Below, one piece after another: positions 22,829 to 29,160 of a stretch of 38,028 nucleotides of DNA. The notes under the pieces are model-generated. The model made no database searches. It was given only the letters and a program-made list of their open reading frames with translations, and was not told where the DNA came from. The DNA is from a virus. The stretch lies in IMG/VR virus record IMGVR_UViG_3300048592_000291, positions 1 to 38,028 of that record; one strand, given 5' to 3'. A program made the position numbers and the translations under genes. The stretch's first letter is position 1. Each line of letters begins with the position of its first letter.

Positions 22829-22860
22829 AAAAAAGCGCCGCACGGAGCGACGTGCGGCGC
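22829..22860 (-). terminator. Minus-strand intrinsic terminator
   Basis: GCGCCGCACG (22835-22844) and CGTGCGGCGC (22851-22860) form a perfect ten-base GC stem. On the minus strand the stem is followed by TTTTTT (22834 down to 22829). It would stop antisense transcription entering the structured block and the integrase from the right; on the plus strand it lacks a T-run. Confidence 0.75.
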
Positions 22861-22900
22861 ATTATCCAACGGCTGACGGGCAGCCAGGAGGACGTACAAC

Positions 22901-23656
22901 ATGAGTATACCACAGGAATTGCAGGAAATGATCGAACGGGGCCGCCAGGCTGCCGAGGAGGCGCACCGGGCGCAACTGGACAGCGCCGGATTACCGGAAT
23001 GGATGCACGAGCATCTGAGCTACGACGGCTATCGCACCGAACGCTATCGGCTGATGCTGCCGGGCTGCGCGCCGATTGAGTTCCGTGTAGCTCGCCAGTG
23101 GCTCGGCTTCTGGCAGGTGGTTTATAGCGCCCGCGTCGACGAGCCACGCGCAGTCTACTTTGACGACGAAGCTGCGGAATGGCGCATTCACGAGGTAGCC
23201 GCCGTGCTGCCACCCGACGCCGACAGCCTCGACGAGGCCATTGCGCTGGCCGCCGAGCTGGGCGAGTCGTGGCACGCCATGCACGCCGAGGCCGAGCGCC
23301 GCAACGCCGAGGGGCTGCGCCCCGAAACGCCGCCAGCAAAGCCGCGTCCCCAAGTGCCGTCAATTGACGAGTTGATGGTGAGCGCATTGGAAAAGAACGA
23401 CGGTTCAATCAACGCGCTGATCATCATCGCGGCGGAGCTGCGCGCAATCCGCTATGCGCTGACGCCGGAGCAGAACGACGACCGGACGGCGGAGAGCGAG
23501 ATCGCCGCGCTGACAGCGGAGCGGGACGGGCTGCGCGAACAGCTAATTGAGGCGGACGCCGCCAACGCCGGGTTGATCCGAGAGCTGCGCCGATTGCGGT
23601 CGTGGACGACTGATCCGACGGTTGCGATCAATGAGGTGTCCGGTGATCGCATATGA
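22901..23656 (+). CDS. Unknown protein with helical, coiled-coil ends
   Basis: Encodes 251 residues after CAGGAGG with about ten bases to the ATG. The N-terminus is a charged helix (SIPQELQEMIERGRQAAEEA), the middle (about 25-100) alternates strands and helices with RYRLMLPGCAPIEFRVARQW and IHEVAAVLPPDADSLDEAIA, and residues about 205-235 form a heptad-like coiled coil. It starts the right-hand operon after the structured block and its last codon overlaps the next ATG. The layout resembles small phage proteins expressed early, but I do not recognise any family. No membrane segment or catalytic motif stands out. Confidence 0.7.
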   Translation: MSIPQELQEMIERGRQAAEEAHRAQLDSAGLPEWMHEHLSYDGYRTERYRLMLPGCAPIEFRVARQWLGFWQVVYSARVDEPRAVYFDDEAAEWRIHEVAAVLPPDADSLDEAIALAAELGESWHAMHAEAERRNAEGLRPETPPAKPRPQVPSIDELMVSALEKNDGSINALIIIAAELRAIRYALTPEQNDDRTAESEIAALTAERDGLREQLIEADAANAGLIRELRRLRSWTTDPTVAINEVSGDRI

Positions 23657-23853
23657 CAGACAAGAGCGGCACCGCCTACGGGCGGAACTTCGACGGCACT
23701 GCTGGCGACGTGCTGCGCCGCCTGGAAGAGATGCTTGCCGCTACGCCGCCGTCGGCGCTGGCAACCAGGCCGATGAAGCGGGCGCTGCTAGAGGCAGTTG
23801 TGCAGGAGATCAGACGATTGCGCGCAGAGAATGCGCAACTACGGGAGAAATGA
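23653..23853 (+). CDS. Small coiled-coil protein
   Basis: Encodes 66 residues, with ATGA overlap to the upstream gene. It contains two helices, GDVLRRLEEMLAATP (about 18-32) and ALLEAVVQEIRRLRAENAQL (44-63), the second with regular leucine/isoleucine spacing that suggests a short coiled coil. The end of the upstream protein is also coiled-coil-like, so the two products might interact. Family not recognised. Confidence 0.55.
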   Translation: MTDKSGTAYGRNFDGTAGDVLRRLEEMLAATPPSALATRPMKRALLEAVVQEIRRLRAENAQLREK

Positions 23854-23855
23854 TC

Positions 23856-23963
23856 ATGGATGAGGGATATAGCCCACTGTTTTATGTGATGCTGATTTTT
23901 GGCATCATCGGTGTGCTTGGCTTTTTCGTTGTGGCGGCTGGGGCCGGGCTGGGGGGGATATGA
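23856..23963 (+). CDS. Single-pass membrane peptide
   Basis: Encodes 35 residues from the ATG at 23856 with GGGAGA seven bases upstream; an ATG at 23850 would add two residues. After MDEGYSPLFY there is one hydrophobic segment (VMLIFGIIGVLGFFVVAAGA) ending in a Gly tail. The stop overlaps the next start in an ATGA. Such peptides may be holin- or pinholin-like or membrane anchors; nothing in the sequence decides this. Confidence 0.5.
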   Translation: MDEGYSPLFYVMLIFGIIGVLGFFVVAAGAGLGGI

Positions 23964-24274
23964 TAGCAGAACAACTCAACCTGCTACCAGACATACCGCC
24001 AATGGGCGCACGCCTGATCGCCATCAAAGGCAAGAGTTACCTAGAGCGCGTGCTCTCAGAACTACGCAACCACGCGCCGGGGTGGGCGACCTGCTGGACG
24101 CAAAACGCATGTGGCAGCGGCTACTACTGGGAGCACGCCCCCACAGCCGACGTGCTGTTCGGCTACTGGGTGGCGATGCCTGAATGCCACCGTCACCAGT
24201 GCCGCTCCTTGCGGTGGGACATGATGCTGCCGGGTGATTGGAGCCAATTGTTCTTTGCGCTGGGTGACGAATGA
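23960..24274 (+). CDS. Unknown protein, Cys/Trp-rich
   Basis: Encodes 104 residues. The sequence has a helical start (LIAIKGKSYLERVLSELRNH) followed by a region rich in Trp, Cys and His (WATCWTQNACGSGYYWEH, then PECHRHQCRSLRWD). Four Cys and several His could bind a metal, but their spacing does not match a zinc-finger type I know. The gene is linked by ATGA overlaps to both neighbours, so it is part of one tightly coupled operon. Function unknown. Confidence 0.6.
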   Translation: MIAEQLNLLPDIPPMGARLIAIKGKSYLERVLSELRNHAPGWATCWTQNACGSGYYWEHAPTADVLFGYWVAMPECHRHQCRSLRWDMMLPGDWSQLFFALGDE

Positions 24275-24393
24275 CACGTGAAATTTGCATGTTTGCCGCG
24301 GCCATTGCCATCGGCGTACCGGTTGCGCTGGCCGTGCTGTTGTGGGCGGCGTGTGCGCTGTCAGGACGAAATATGGGGAATGGAGGCAAATAA
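24271..24393 (+). CDS. Single-pass membrane peptide
   Basis: Encodes 40 residues. After MTREIC comes one clear hydrophobic stretch (MFAAAIAIGVPVALAVLLWA) and a short polar end (SGRNMGNGGK). The ATG overlaps the previous stop in an ATGA. Its Gly-rich end contains the GGAGG that serves the RAMP-like gene six bases after this stop, so the two are probably co-translated. No named family. Confidence 0.55.
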   Translation: MTREICMFAAAIAIGVPVALAVLLWAACALSGRNMGNGGK

Positions 24394-24398
24394 CAAGC

Positions 24399-25022
24399 AT
24401 GGCTATTCCGATGACGATCTATCGAGTGAGGCTGACGTTTACGGAACCGCTGCTGGGCAGCACGCCGGATGCGAAAGCGTATTCGGCTTATGTAGCACAG
24501 CAGGCTATCGACAACGGCAAGTATGTCAATGACGAAATGCAGACGCTGGTGGAGCAGCCACGCGGCAAGACCGGGTTCCATCGAGACAGTGCAACGCCGG
24601 TGTTCTACGACTACGTGTTGAAGGGCTTCATGAAAGAGGCGTGCACCGCCTTGCGCCGCATGGACGGCACAGTAAGCAAAAGTTTGACCGCTCACAAAAC
24701 CAAGATCGACCAGCTCGTGATGGCCGAGCCACGGCGCATTGCGTTGAGATTACGAAAGCCAACGACCGATTTGGAGCGGCCGCTGCGCGCCGACACACCA
24801 CAGGGGCCGAGGGTAACGCTGGTCAGCAGCACGGCGGCCAGCGAAGGGACGACGATGGAGTTCACCGTCAAGGTGCTTGGTGTCGGCGTGATCAGTGAGG
24901 CGATGCTGCGGGAGTGGTTCGAGTACGGGCAATTCTCCGGGCTGGGTCAGTGGCGCAGCGGGGGGTATGGCCGTTTTGTTGCAGAAATTACGGCAGTGCC
25001 TGACGGCACGGAAGCCCGGTGA
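24399..25022 (+). CDS. RAMP-like conserved phage protein next to the G-ladder DNA
   Basis: Encodes 207 residues. The frame extends upstream to 24285 but that part overlaps the membrane peptide and is unlike protein, so the start is ATG 24399 with GGAGG 12 bases before. The N-terminal strand IYRVRLTFTEPLLG, the central PVFYDYVLKGFMKEACTALRR, LRLRKPTTDLERPLRADTPQ and the C-terminal FTVKVLGVG, EWFEYGQFSG and GLGQWRSGGYGRF (181-193) match, from memory, a conserved uncharacterised family in siphoviruses and prophages of Firmicutes. The beta-alpha-beta layout with a final glycine-rich loop resembles RAMP-fold (Cas5/6/7-like) RNA-binding proteins; this is structural inference, not proof. The stop codon is followed at once by the periodic G-ladder (25025-25227), suggesting the protein acts on that DNA or its RNA. 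Confidence 0.7.
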   Translation: MAIPMTIYRVRLTFTEPLLGSTPDAKAYSAYVAQQAIDNGKYVNDEMQTLVEQPRGKTGFHRDSATPVFYDYVLKGFMKEACTALRRMDGTVSKSLTAHKTKIDQLVMAEPRRIALRLRKPTTDLERPLRADTPQGPRVTLVSSTAASEGTTMEFTVKVLGVGVISEAMLREWFEYGQFSGLGQWRSGGYGRFVAEITAVPDGTEAR

Positions 25023-25024
25023 GG

Positions 25025-25227
25025 GCGTGGTATAGCCGCGTTATGGCAGTGCACCGCAGTGCTTCGCAGTGTAGCGGTGAAGTTTAGCCAGGTTGGGCTT
25101 GGGCGCTGTTTCGTTAGGTATGGCACAGGCGATGTACAGTATTGCGAAACGGGGGCAAGGTTCAGATGCGCAGAGGCAGGGTTGTGTTCAGCGATGTTGT
25201 GTCCAGCAGTGGCAAAGCGCAGCAATG
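25025..25227 (+). other. Phased G-ladder: G about every 5.2 nt over 202 bp, non-coding
   Basis: Starting at 25025, a G stands at 39 of 40 ladder positions, with 32 steps of five and seven steps of six bases (mean 5.18). The one miss is at 25149. In 31 of 39 cases the next base is C or T, and at most six-base steps the ladder base is part of GG (25045-25046, 25076-25077, 25102-25103, 25128-25129, 25154-25155, 25180-25181, 25211-25212). Overall G content is about 39%. The unit bases between the Gs do not repeat. The ladder begins three bases after the stop of the RAMP-like gene and ends in the ATG of the next gene. No plausible protein is encoded. The mean spacing is half of a B-DNA turn; function unknown. 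Confidence 0.9.
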
Positions 25228-25368
25228 AGTGATCTGTATCGACGCTATCGGCGCTACCCGCTGATCCGCCGGCGACGAATGTGGCCGAGGGTCAGCGGCG
25301 ATACGCTGTGCTGGCTGGCCGGGCTGGGCTGGATCGTGGCGCTGTTGGCGCTGGCGTGGATGAGGTAG
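25225..25368 (+). CDS. Basic single-pass membrane peptide
   Basis: Encodes 47 residues. The first 22 residues are strongly basic and aromatic (MSDLYRRYRRYPLIRRRRMW) and are followed by one hydrophobic segment (TLCWLAGLGWIVALLALAWM). The product should be a membrane-anchored peptide with a positively charged, possibly nucleic-acid-binding, cytoplasmic end. There is no Shine-Dalgarno sequence because the G-ladder runs into the start codon. It is separated by six bases from the next gene. Being directly beside the ladder, it may belong with the RAMP-like gene. Family unknown. Confidence 0.55.
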   Translation: MSDLYRRYRRYPLIRRRRMWPRVSGDTLCWLAGLGWIVALLALAWMR

Positions 25369-25374
25369 GACGGA

Positions 25375-26223
25375 ATGAACGACTTGATCGCAATGTTGGA
25401 TGAAGCAGATTTGAGCGCAAACGTGTGGCGGACAGCCGTGCGGCTGGCACGGCTCGCCAACGGGTTTGGGGCGGTGGTGCTGACCTACGAGCAGTTGCGC
25501 GCCATCGTCGGCACGGAGTCAGATGGGACAGCGCGGGCGCACCTGATCAAACTGCATGACGCTGGCGTGTTGTGGTATCGCCGCAACGCCGTCGTCAGCG
25601 TGACCTTTTATACGCCGCAGACACGTGCACGGCGCGCGCCAGACGCGCAAATTGATCACGACGTGATCACCGATGAGGATGACGAGCGCGCGCCAGACGC
25701 GCAAATTGATCACGAGACGCGCGCATTGACGGAAAACGACGACACCGAGCGCGCGCCAGACGATCAAATTGATCACGACACGCGCACGGCGCGCGCCACA
25801 CGCGCGAAACGCGCGCCTGACGATCACTATAAGGTAGGTAGGTTGGTAGGTAGGCAGGTAGATCTAAAACCTACCAACCTACCTGGGGGGTCTGGGGGGA
25901 AACCGCTAACGGCGGATCAGCAGCGCACGCTGGCGTTTTTGACCGACGAGGAATTTGGCATGGACGCCGCAACCGCTGAGGGGATTGCACGCCGCCATGC
26001 GTTTGAGCAGGTAACAGCACATGCGTTCGCCGTGCTGGATGACATCCGGGCGGGCAAGGTGCGAGGAGTGTATGTACTCGCCTCTCGGCTGAGCCGCGGC
26101 GGGATGCCGCAGATCACACCGGCTGATCGGGAGACGTCGCTATGGCTGCGGCATTGCGACGAGGCGGACGATCTGCGCAGTCGCTATATCCCGGACGGAT
26201 ACGAAGGCGTGATTCTGGGATGA
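25375..26223 (+). CDS. Replication initiator-like protein with embedded origin
   Basis: Encodes 282 residues. Residues 1-85 form a winged-helix domain (AMLDEADLSANVWRTAVRLA, VVLTYEQLRAIVGTESDGT, HLIKLHDAGVLWYRR), the arrangement of lambda O-like and other phage replication initiators. Residues about 85-185 form a low-complexity linker with three copies of RAPDxQIDH, created at DNA level by 30-bp repeats, and then a GR-, P- and G-rich part made by a 16-bp inverted repeat. The C-terminal 95 residues (FLTDEEFGMDAATAEGIARR, GVYVLASRLSRGGMPQ) form a second small helical domain. Iterons inside the initiator gene are how lambdoid origins are organised, so oriC-like activity is likely. Replication role is inferred from this layout. 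Confidence 0.75.
   Translation: MNDLIAMLDEADLSANVWRTAVRLARLANGFGAVVLTYEQLRAIVGTESDGTARAHLIKLHDAGVLWYRRNAVVSVTFYTPQTRARRAPDAQIDHDVITDEDDERAPDAQIDHETRALTENDDTERAPDDQIDHDTRTARATRAKRAPDDHYKVGRLVGRQVDLKPTNLPGGSGGKPLTADQQRTLAFLTDEEFGMDAATAEGIARRHAFEQVTAHAFAVLDDIRAGKVRGVYVLASRLSRGGMPQITPADRETSLWLRHCDEADDLRSRYIPDGYEGVILG
25632..25661 (+). repeat. Iteron 1 of the putative origin
   Basis: First of three 30-bp direct repeats (GCGCGCGCC, AGACGCGCAA, ATTGATCACGA in order). It begins 54 bp before copy 2. The core TGATCA is palindromic, and just downstream GATCACG-A-CGTGATC forms an inverted repeat (25654-25668). Confidence 0.8.
25686..25715 (+). repeat. Iteron 2 of the putative origin
   Basis: Identical to iteron 1 over 30 bases. 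Spacing to copies 1 and 3 is 54 and 63 bp, both multiples of three, so the reading frame is kept. Confidence 0.8.
25749..25778 (+). repeat. Iteron 3 of the putative origin
   Basis: Differs from iterons 1 and 2 only in a two-base change (CGCGC to CGATC). Two shorter, degenerate copies of the GC-rich part follow at about 25790-25830. Confidence 0.75.
25836..25899 (+). other. 16-bp stem-loop and G-tracts beside the iterons
   Basis: AGGTAGGTTGGTAGGT (25836-25851) pairs perfectly with its reverse complement at 25869-25884 around a 17-base loop. Two runs of six G separated by TCT follow (25885-25899). The left arm continues as a series of GGTA units. The block could act in origin melting or as a strand-specific structure; it encodes a linker in the initiator. 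Confidence 0.75.
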
Positions 26224-26263
26224 ATGTCATCATAGGCACCTACGAAAAAATTGGGAGGATGTT

Positions 26264-27499
26264 GTGAGACAACCAACGCCAATAAACATTTTGGATGAAC
26301 TGATGCCAGCCCAAAGCGAAACGACTGAACTACGCTCCGGGCTGCGGTGGGATTACAGCAAGCTGGGTGACGCTGCCAGCGCGGTGATCGAGCACACGAT
26401 TGAGATCAAGCGCAATGAGCGCCGCGCCAACGAAGCGGTGGTCGAGGCTGGCCGTCATCTGATCGCCGTGAAGGAGAGCCTGAGTCACGGGCAGTGGGGC
26501 GATTGGCTGGAAACGGAATTCGCTATGAGTGATTCGACAGCGCAGACAATGATGAACATTGCTCGGCGTTTTGGGGCAAATTCCCAACCGGTTGGGAATT
26601 TGAGCTATAGCGTGCTTGGGCTGCTGGCGTCTCCGTCGGTTCCGGAAGCGGCGGTGAATGAGGTAGTTCAGCGGTCGCAGGCCGGCGACGATGTGACGAA
26701 GGCACAGGCCAGAGCAGTGATCGACCAGCACCGGTCCAAGAAGGCGCCGATCCGCCACGATGCAACCCTGCCGGCGCCGGGCGTGTACTGGACGCCGTTC
26801 GGACCGCAGCCGAAGATTCCGATTGAGGAGGTGTCGGCGCTGCACAATCTGGCGAGTCAGAAGGAACAGCGGGTTGATGCGCCGCCGGCGGAGAGTGGGA
26901 GAGAGGGAGAGGGGGGGACGCCAACCGGCAAGCTACTGACGGAGTGGACTGACGAGGACTGGGCGGCGTATGCAGAGAAAGAGGCCGATGACGCTCAAGT
27001 GCTGCCGATGCATGTCGCAGGGTTTGAGATGCCGGACGATTTGATCGGCACGTGGTCGCCGCGCTTTGATGGGGGTAGCGTTTACCTGGTGGATGCGCTG
27101 CGCAATCGTTCGACCGAGACAGTGGCGCTCGACGAGCTTGACGAACTGTTTGCGCGTATCAGACTGGCACTTGGGTATGGAGCCAAACCGATTGTGGTCG
27201 ATGGCGACCGCCCGCTGCCGGAGTGGGCCGTGACGCAGCCGGACGAGATCGCCGAGGTGCTGACGCCTGACGCCGGGACGGAGGCGATCCCGGACATGCG
27301 GATCGCAAGGATGGCACGGCTGATCAACGTGTACAGCCAGACGATCACGACCTTTGACGAGTACGGCAACCTGACCGGCTCGTTTACGGAAACGCTGCCA
27401 GCGCAGCGGGAGCTAGAGAAGTTGATCAAACATCTCCGGCGGGAGATGGCTCTGTTGGAAGGTCAGCCGGTCGAGGACGGTTGGGGGGTGCTGTCATGA
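26264..27499 (+). CDS. DUF3102-type phage protein
   Basis: Encodes 411 residues from a GTG start with GGGAGG five bases upstream. Residues about 30-130 match the DUF3102 pattern: RRANEAVVEAGRHLIAVKES, LSHGQWGDWLETEFAMSDST and TAQTMMNIARRFG, a helical domain found in phage and plasmid proteins and related in style to ParB-like or KorB-like DNA-binding helices. The middle (about 190-230) is a Gly/Glu-rich linker, and the second half has a separate domain (HVAGFEMPDDLIGTWSPRFD) ending in a helical segment (LPAQRELEKLIKHLRREMAL). The family is usually annotated as unknown. A role in replication or DNA maintenance fits the neighbours. Confidence 0.8.
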   Translation: MRQPTPINILDELMPAQSETTELRSGLRWDYSKLGDAASAVIEHTIEIKRNERRANEAVVEAGRHLIAVKESLSHGQWGDWLETEFAMSDSTAQTMMNIARRFGANSQPVGNLSYSVLGLLASPSVPEAAVNEVVQRSQAGDDVTKAQARAVIDQHRSKKAPIRHDATLPAPGVYWTPFGPQPKIPIEEVSALHNLASQKEQRVDAPPAESGREGEGGTPTGKLLTEWTDEDWAAYAEKEADDAQVLPMHVAGFEMPDDLIGTWSPRFDGGSVYLVDALRNRSTETVALDELDELFARIRLALGYGAKPIVVDGDRPLPEWAVTQPDEIAEVLTPDAGTEAIPDMRIARMARLINVYSQTITTFDEYGNLTGSFTETLPAQRELEKLIKHLRREMALLEGQPVEDGWGVLS

Positions 27500-27873
27500 A
27501 CCCCGACAAGCTGGCGGAAGTGCTGGACTTCCTGCGAGAACTAAGCGCAACCGGGCCGGTGACGCGGGTGCGCTACCAGGTCGAACGGCGGGCAGGCCTG
27601 CCGCACCCGACGCAGTTGGCTGAGCACGGCCATTCGTGGAACGGGCTGTTGCTGCTGGCCGGGCTGCCGGTGCGCTACCGGGCGAATAAGGTCGATTGGA
27701 CAGAAGGCCGGGAGGAGGAGATCGAGGTGATGATGCAGGATCGGGAACTCAACAATTGGTTCCGGGAAGGTTTGCCGGTGGTGGAGTCGAGCGCACGCAC
27801 TGAGGTGCGGCGGGCGATTTTGCCGGGTGGACGGGCGGTGCGGATTGAGTACCAGATTGTGAGCCTGCGATGA
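27496..27873 (+). CDS. Unknown HTH-like small protein
   Basis: Encodes 125 residues. The ATG at 27496 overlaps the upstream stop as ATGA and a GGGGGG run lies ten bases before. The N-terminal 60 residues (KLAEVLDFLRELSATGPVTR, YQVERRAGLPHPTQLAEHGH, WNGLLLLAGLPVRYR) have the feel of a helix-turn-helix domain. The C-terminal half is strand-rich. It lies directly before and overlaps the methyltransferase gene, so it could be its regulator or cofactor, but I cannot recognise the family. Confidence 0.6.
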   Translation: MNPDKLAEVLDFLRELSATGPVTRVRYQVERRAGLPHPTQLAEHGHSWNGLLLLAGLPVRYRANKVDWTEGREEEIEVMMQDRELNNWFREGLPVVESSARTEVRRAILPGGRAVRIEYQIVSLR

Positions 27874-28862
27874 GATTGCTCAGTTTGTTCGCCGGTATCG
27901 GCGGCTTTGATCTGGCATTCGAGCGCGCCGGGTGCGCAGTCGTGGCGCAGGTGGAGAGCGATCCGCAGTGCCGATCTGTGTTGGCGGAGCACTGGCCGAA
28001 CGTGGTGCAGTTTGACGATGTGCGCAACTATCACGCCCGGCTGGGTGAGGCCGAGGTCATCGTCGGCGGGTTTCCCTGCCAGGATTTGAGCGTAGCGGGC
28101 AAGCGGGCCGGGTTCACTGGCAATCGTTCTAGCCTGTTTTTTGAGATGGTGAGGGTTATTGATGAATGTAAACCTGCTTATGTCGTTTGGGAGAATGTTC
28201 CCGGATTGCTCTCTTCCAACAACGGCAAAGACTTTGCAAGCGTCCTCATGGCGCTGGACGCAATCGGGTATCACGGAGCGTGGACAATGCTTGATGCTCA
28301 ATTCTTTGGCCTTGCACAGCGCCGACGGCGCGTATTCGGTGTGTTCGCTTGCGGAGGTGGTGCAGCCGGACGCGCCGCCGAAATATTATCTTTCCGCTCG
28401 CGCATGTCGTGGAATCCTAAGGCGGGCGGAGAGGCGGGGGAAACCGTTGCCTATGCGCTTGCGGCAGGCGCTGGAGGTAGCAAATTCGGCAGCGGGCGAC
28501 AGGGGCAAGACACGCTGATCGCCAACCCGCTGGGCAGCCACCATAGCAGGCAGGATTTGGACAACGATACCTGGATCACTTTTGAGTCTCGTTACGCCCG
28601 CAACGGGAGAGGAGCGCCGGACTCCATCGTATCGCCATTGAAGGCGCAGAGCGGCGGAACGGGTAAGGGTGATGCCGCTCCGCTGGTGGCGCAATCCGGC
28701 GTGCGACGCCTGACGCCAACCAAGTGCGAGCGGTTGCAGGGGTTCCCGGATGACTGGACAGCCAGCCAGAGCGACAGCGCCCGCTATCGGATGCTCGGCA
28801 ACGCCGTCGCCGTACCGGTTGTCGAATGGATTGCCCGGCGCTTGATGGAGGTGGCAGCGTGA
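27870..28862 (+). CDS. DNA (cytosine-5) methyltransferase
   Basis: Encodes 330 residues. It transfers a methyl group from S-adenosylmethionine to C5 of cytosine in DNA. All signature motifs are present: motif I SLFAGIGGFDLA (5-16) for AdoMet, motif IV GGFPCQDLSVAGKRAG with catalytic Cys70, motif VI ENVPGLL (108-114), motif VIII QRRRRVF (150-156) and motif X RMLGNAVAVPVV near the end. The target recognition region (about 165-280) is Gly/Ser-rich and unusual. No cognate restriction enzyme is nearby, so it is an orphan phage methylase, probably protecting phage DNA from host restriction. It is coupled by overlaps to genes on both sides. Confidence 0.95.
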   Translation: MRLLSLFAGIGGFDLAFERAGCAVVAQVESDPQCRSVLAEHWPNVVQFDDVRNYHARLGEAEVIVGGFPCQDLSVAGKRAGFTGNRSSLFFEMVRVIDECKPAYVVWENVPGLLSSNNGKDFASVLMALDAIGYHGAWTMLDAQFFGLAQRRRRVFGVFACGGGAAGRAAEILSFRSRMSWNPKAGGEAGETVAYALAAGAGGSKFGSGRQGQDTLIANPLGSHHSRQDLDNDTWITFESRYARNGRGAPDSIVSPLKAQSGGTGKGDAAPLVAQSGVRRLTPTKCERLQGFPDDWTASQSDSARYRMLGNAVAVPVVEWIARRLMEVAA

Positions 28863-29158
28863 ACGATTGGTTGCTGTTCGTGATCGCTCTGCTGGTTCCA
28901 CTGAGCGGCGTGCTGACGTGGATGTGGCTGGATGCGGAGCGAGAGTGCAAGCGCCAGCAGCGGCGGGCAGAGGAGGCCGAGTGCTGGCTGCAACTGGCCG
29001 ACGAAGAGGTCGAGGCCGTGCGGCGGAGGTTGGCGGACGTGGAGCGCCGTCACGGGAATTTGCAGGCGGTGTACGCGCAGCTCACGCGGCGGCTGTTGTC
29101 GAGGAATTATTTTGAGATTGAGCAACATGTGCGGCGCAAACGCAGCGCCGACCAATAG
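28859..29158 (+). CDS. Membrane-anchored coiled-coil protein, i-spanin-like architecture
   Basis: Encodes 99 residues from a GTG that overlaps the methyltransferase stop, with GGAGG just upstream. Residues 4-24 form an N-terminal membrane segment (DWLLFVIALLVPLSGVLTWM) and the rest is a charged helix with heptad-like spacing (AEEAECWLQLADEEVEAVRR). This layout is shared by inner-membrane spanins (Rz) but also by many unrelated phage proteins, and no o-spanin lipoprotein partner is visible. The gene ends before three successive hairpins. Confidence 0.55.
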   Translation: MNDWLLFVIALLVPLSGVLTWMWLDAERECKRQQRRAEEAECWLQLADEEVEAVRRRLADVERRHGNLQAVYAQLTRRLLSRNYFEIEQHVRRKRSADQ

Positions 29159-29160
29159 AC

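Noticed and set aside
22636-23408. Frames over the stem-loop block (plus 22636-23079, minus 22689-23408)
   Set aside because: They cross several perfect hairpins and the minus-strand terminator, and their residue composition is unlike a protein. The clear gene here is 22901-23656.
24285-24398. N-terminal extension of the RAMP-like gene
   Set aside because: The extension is Cys/Arg/His-rich, overlaps the membrane peptide at 24271-24393 and is absent from family members as I remember them.
25023-25224. The G-ladder as a CRISPR array, coding region or terminator set
   Set aside because: There are no conserved repeats or spacers, the open frame from 25093 has no protein-like character, and no strong hairpins followed by T were seen.
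25632-25778. The three 30-bp repeats as a CRISPR array
   Set aside because: They lie in frame within a coding sequence, with spacings of 54 and 63 bp and short variable parts that continue the protein. Iterons of an initiator gene explain them.
28859-29158. Firm i-spanin assignment
   Set aside because: The membrane-anchor plus helix layout fits, but no o-spanin or endolysin lies nearby and many unrelated proteins share the layout.
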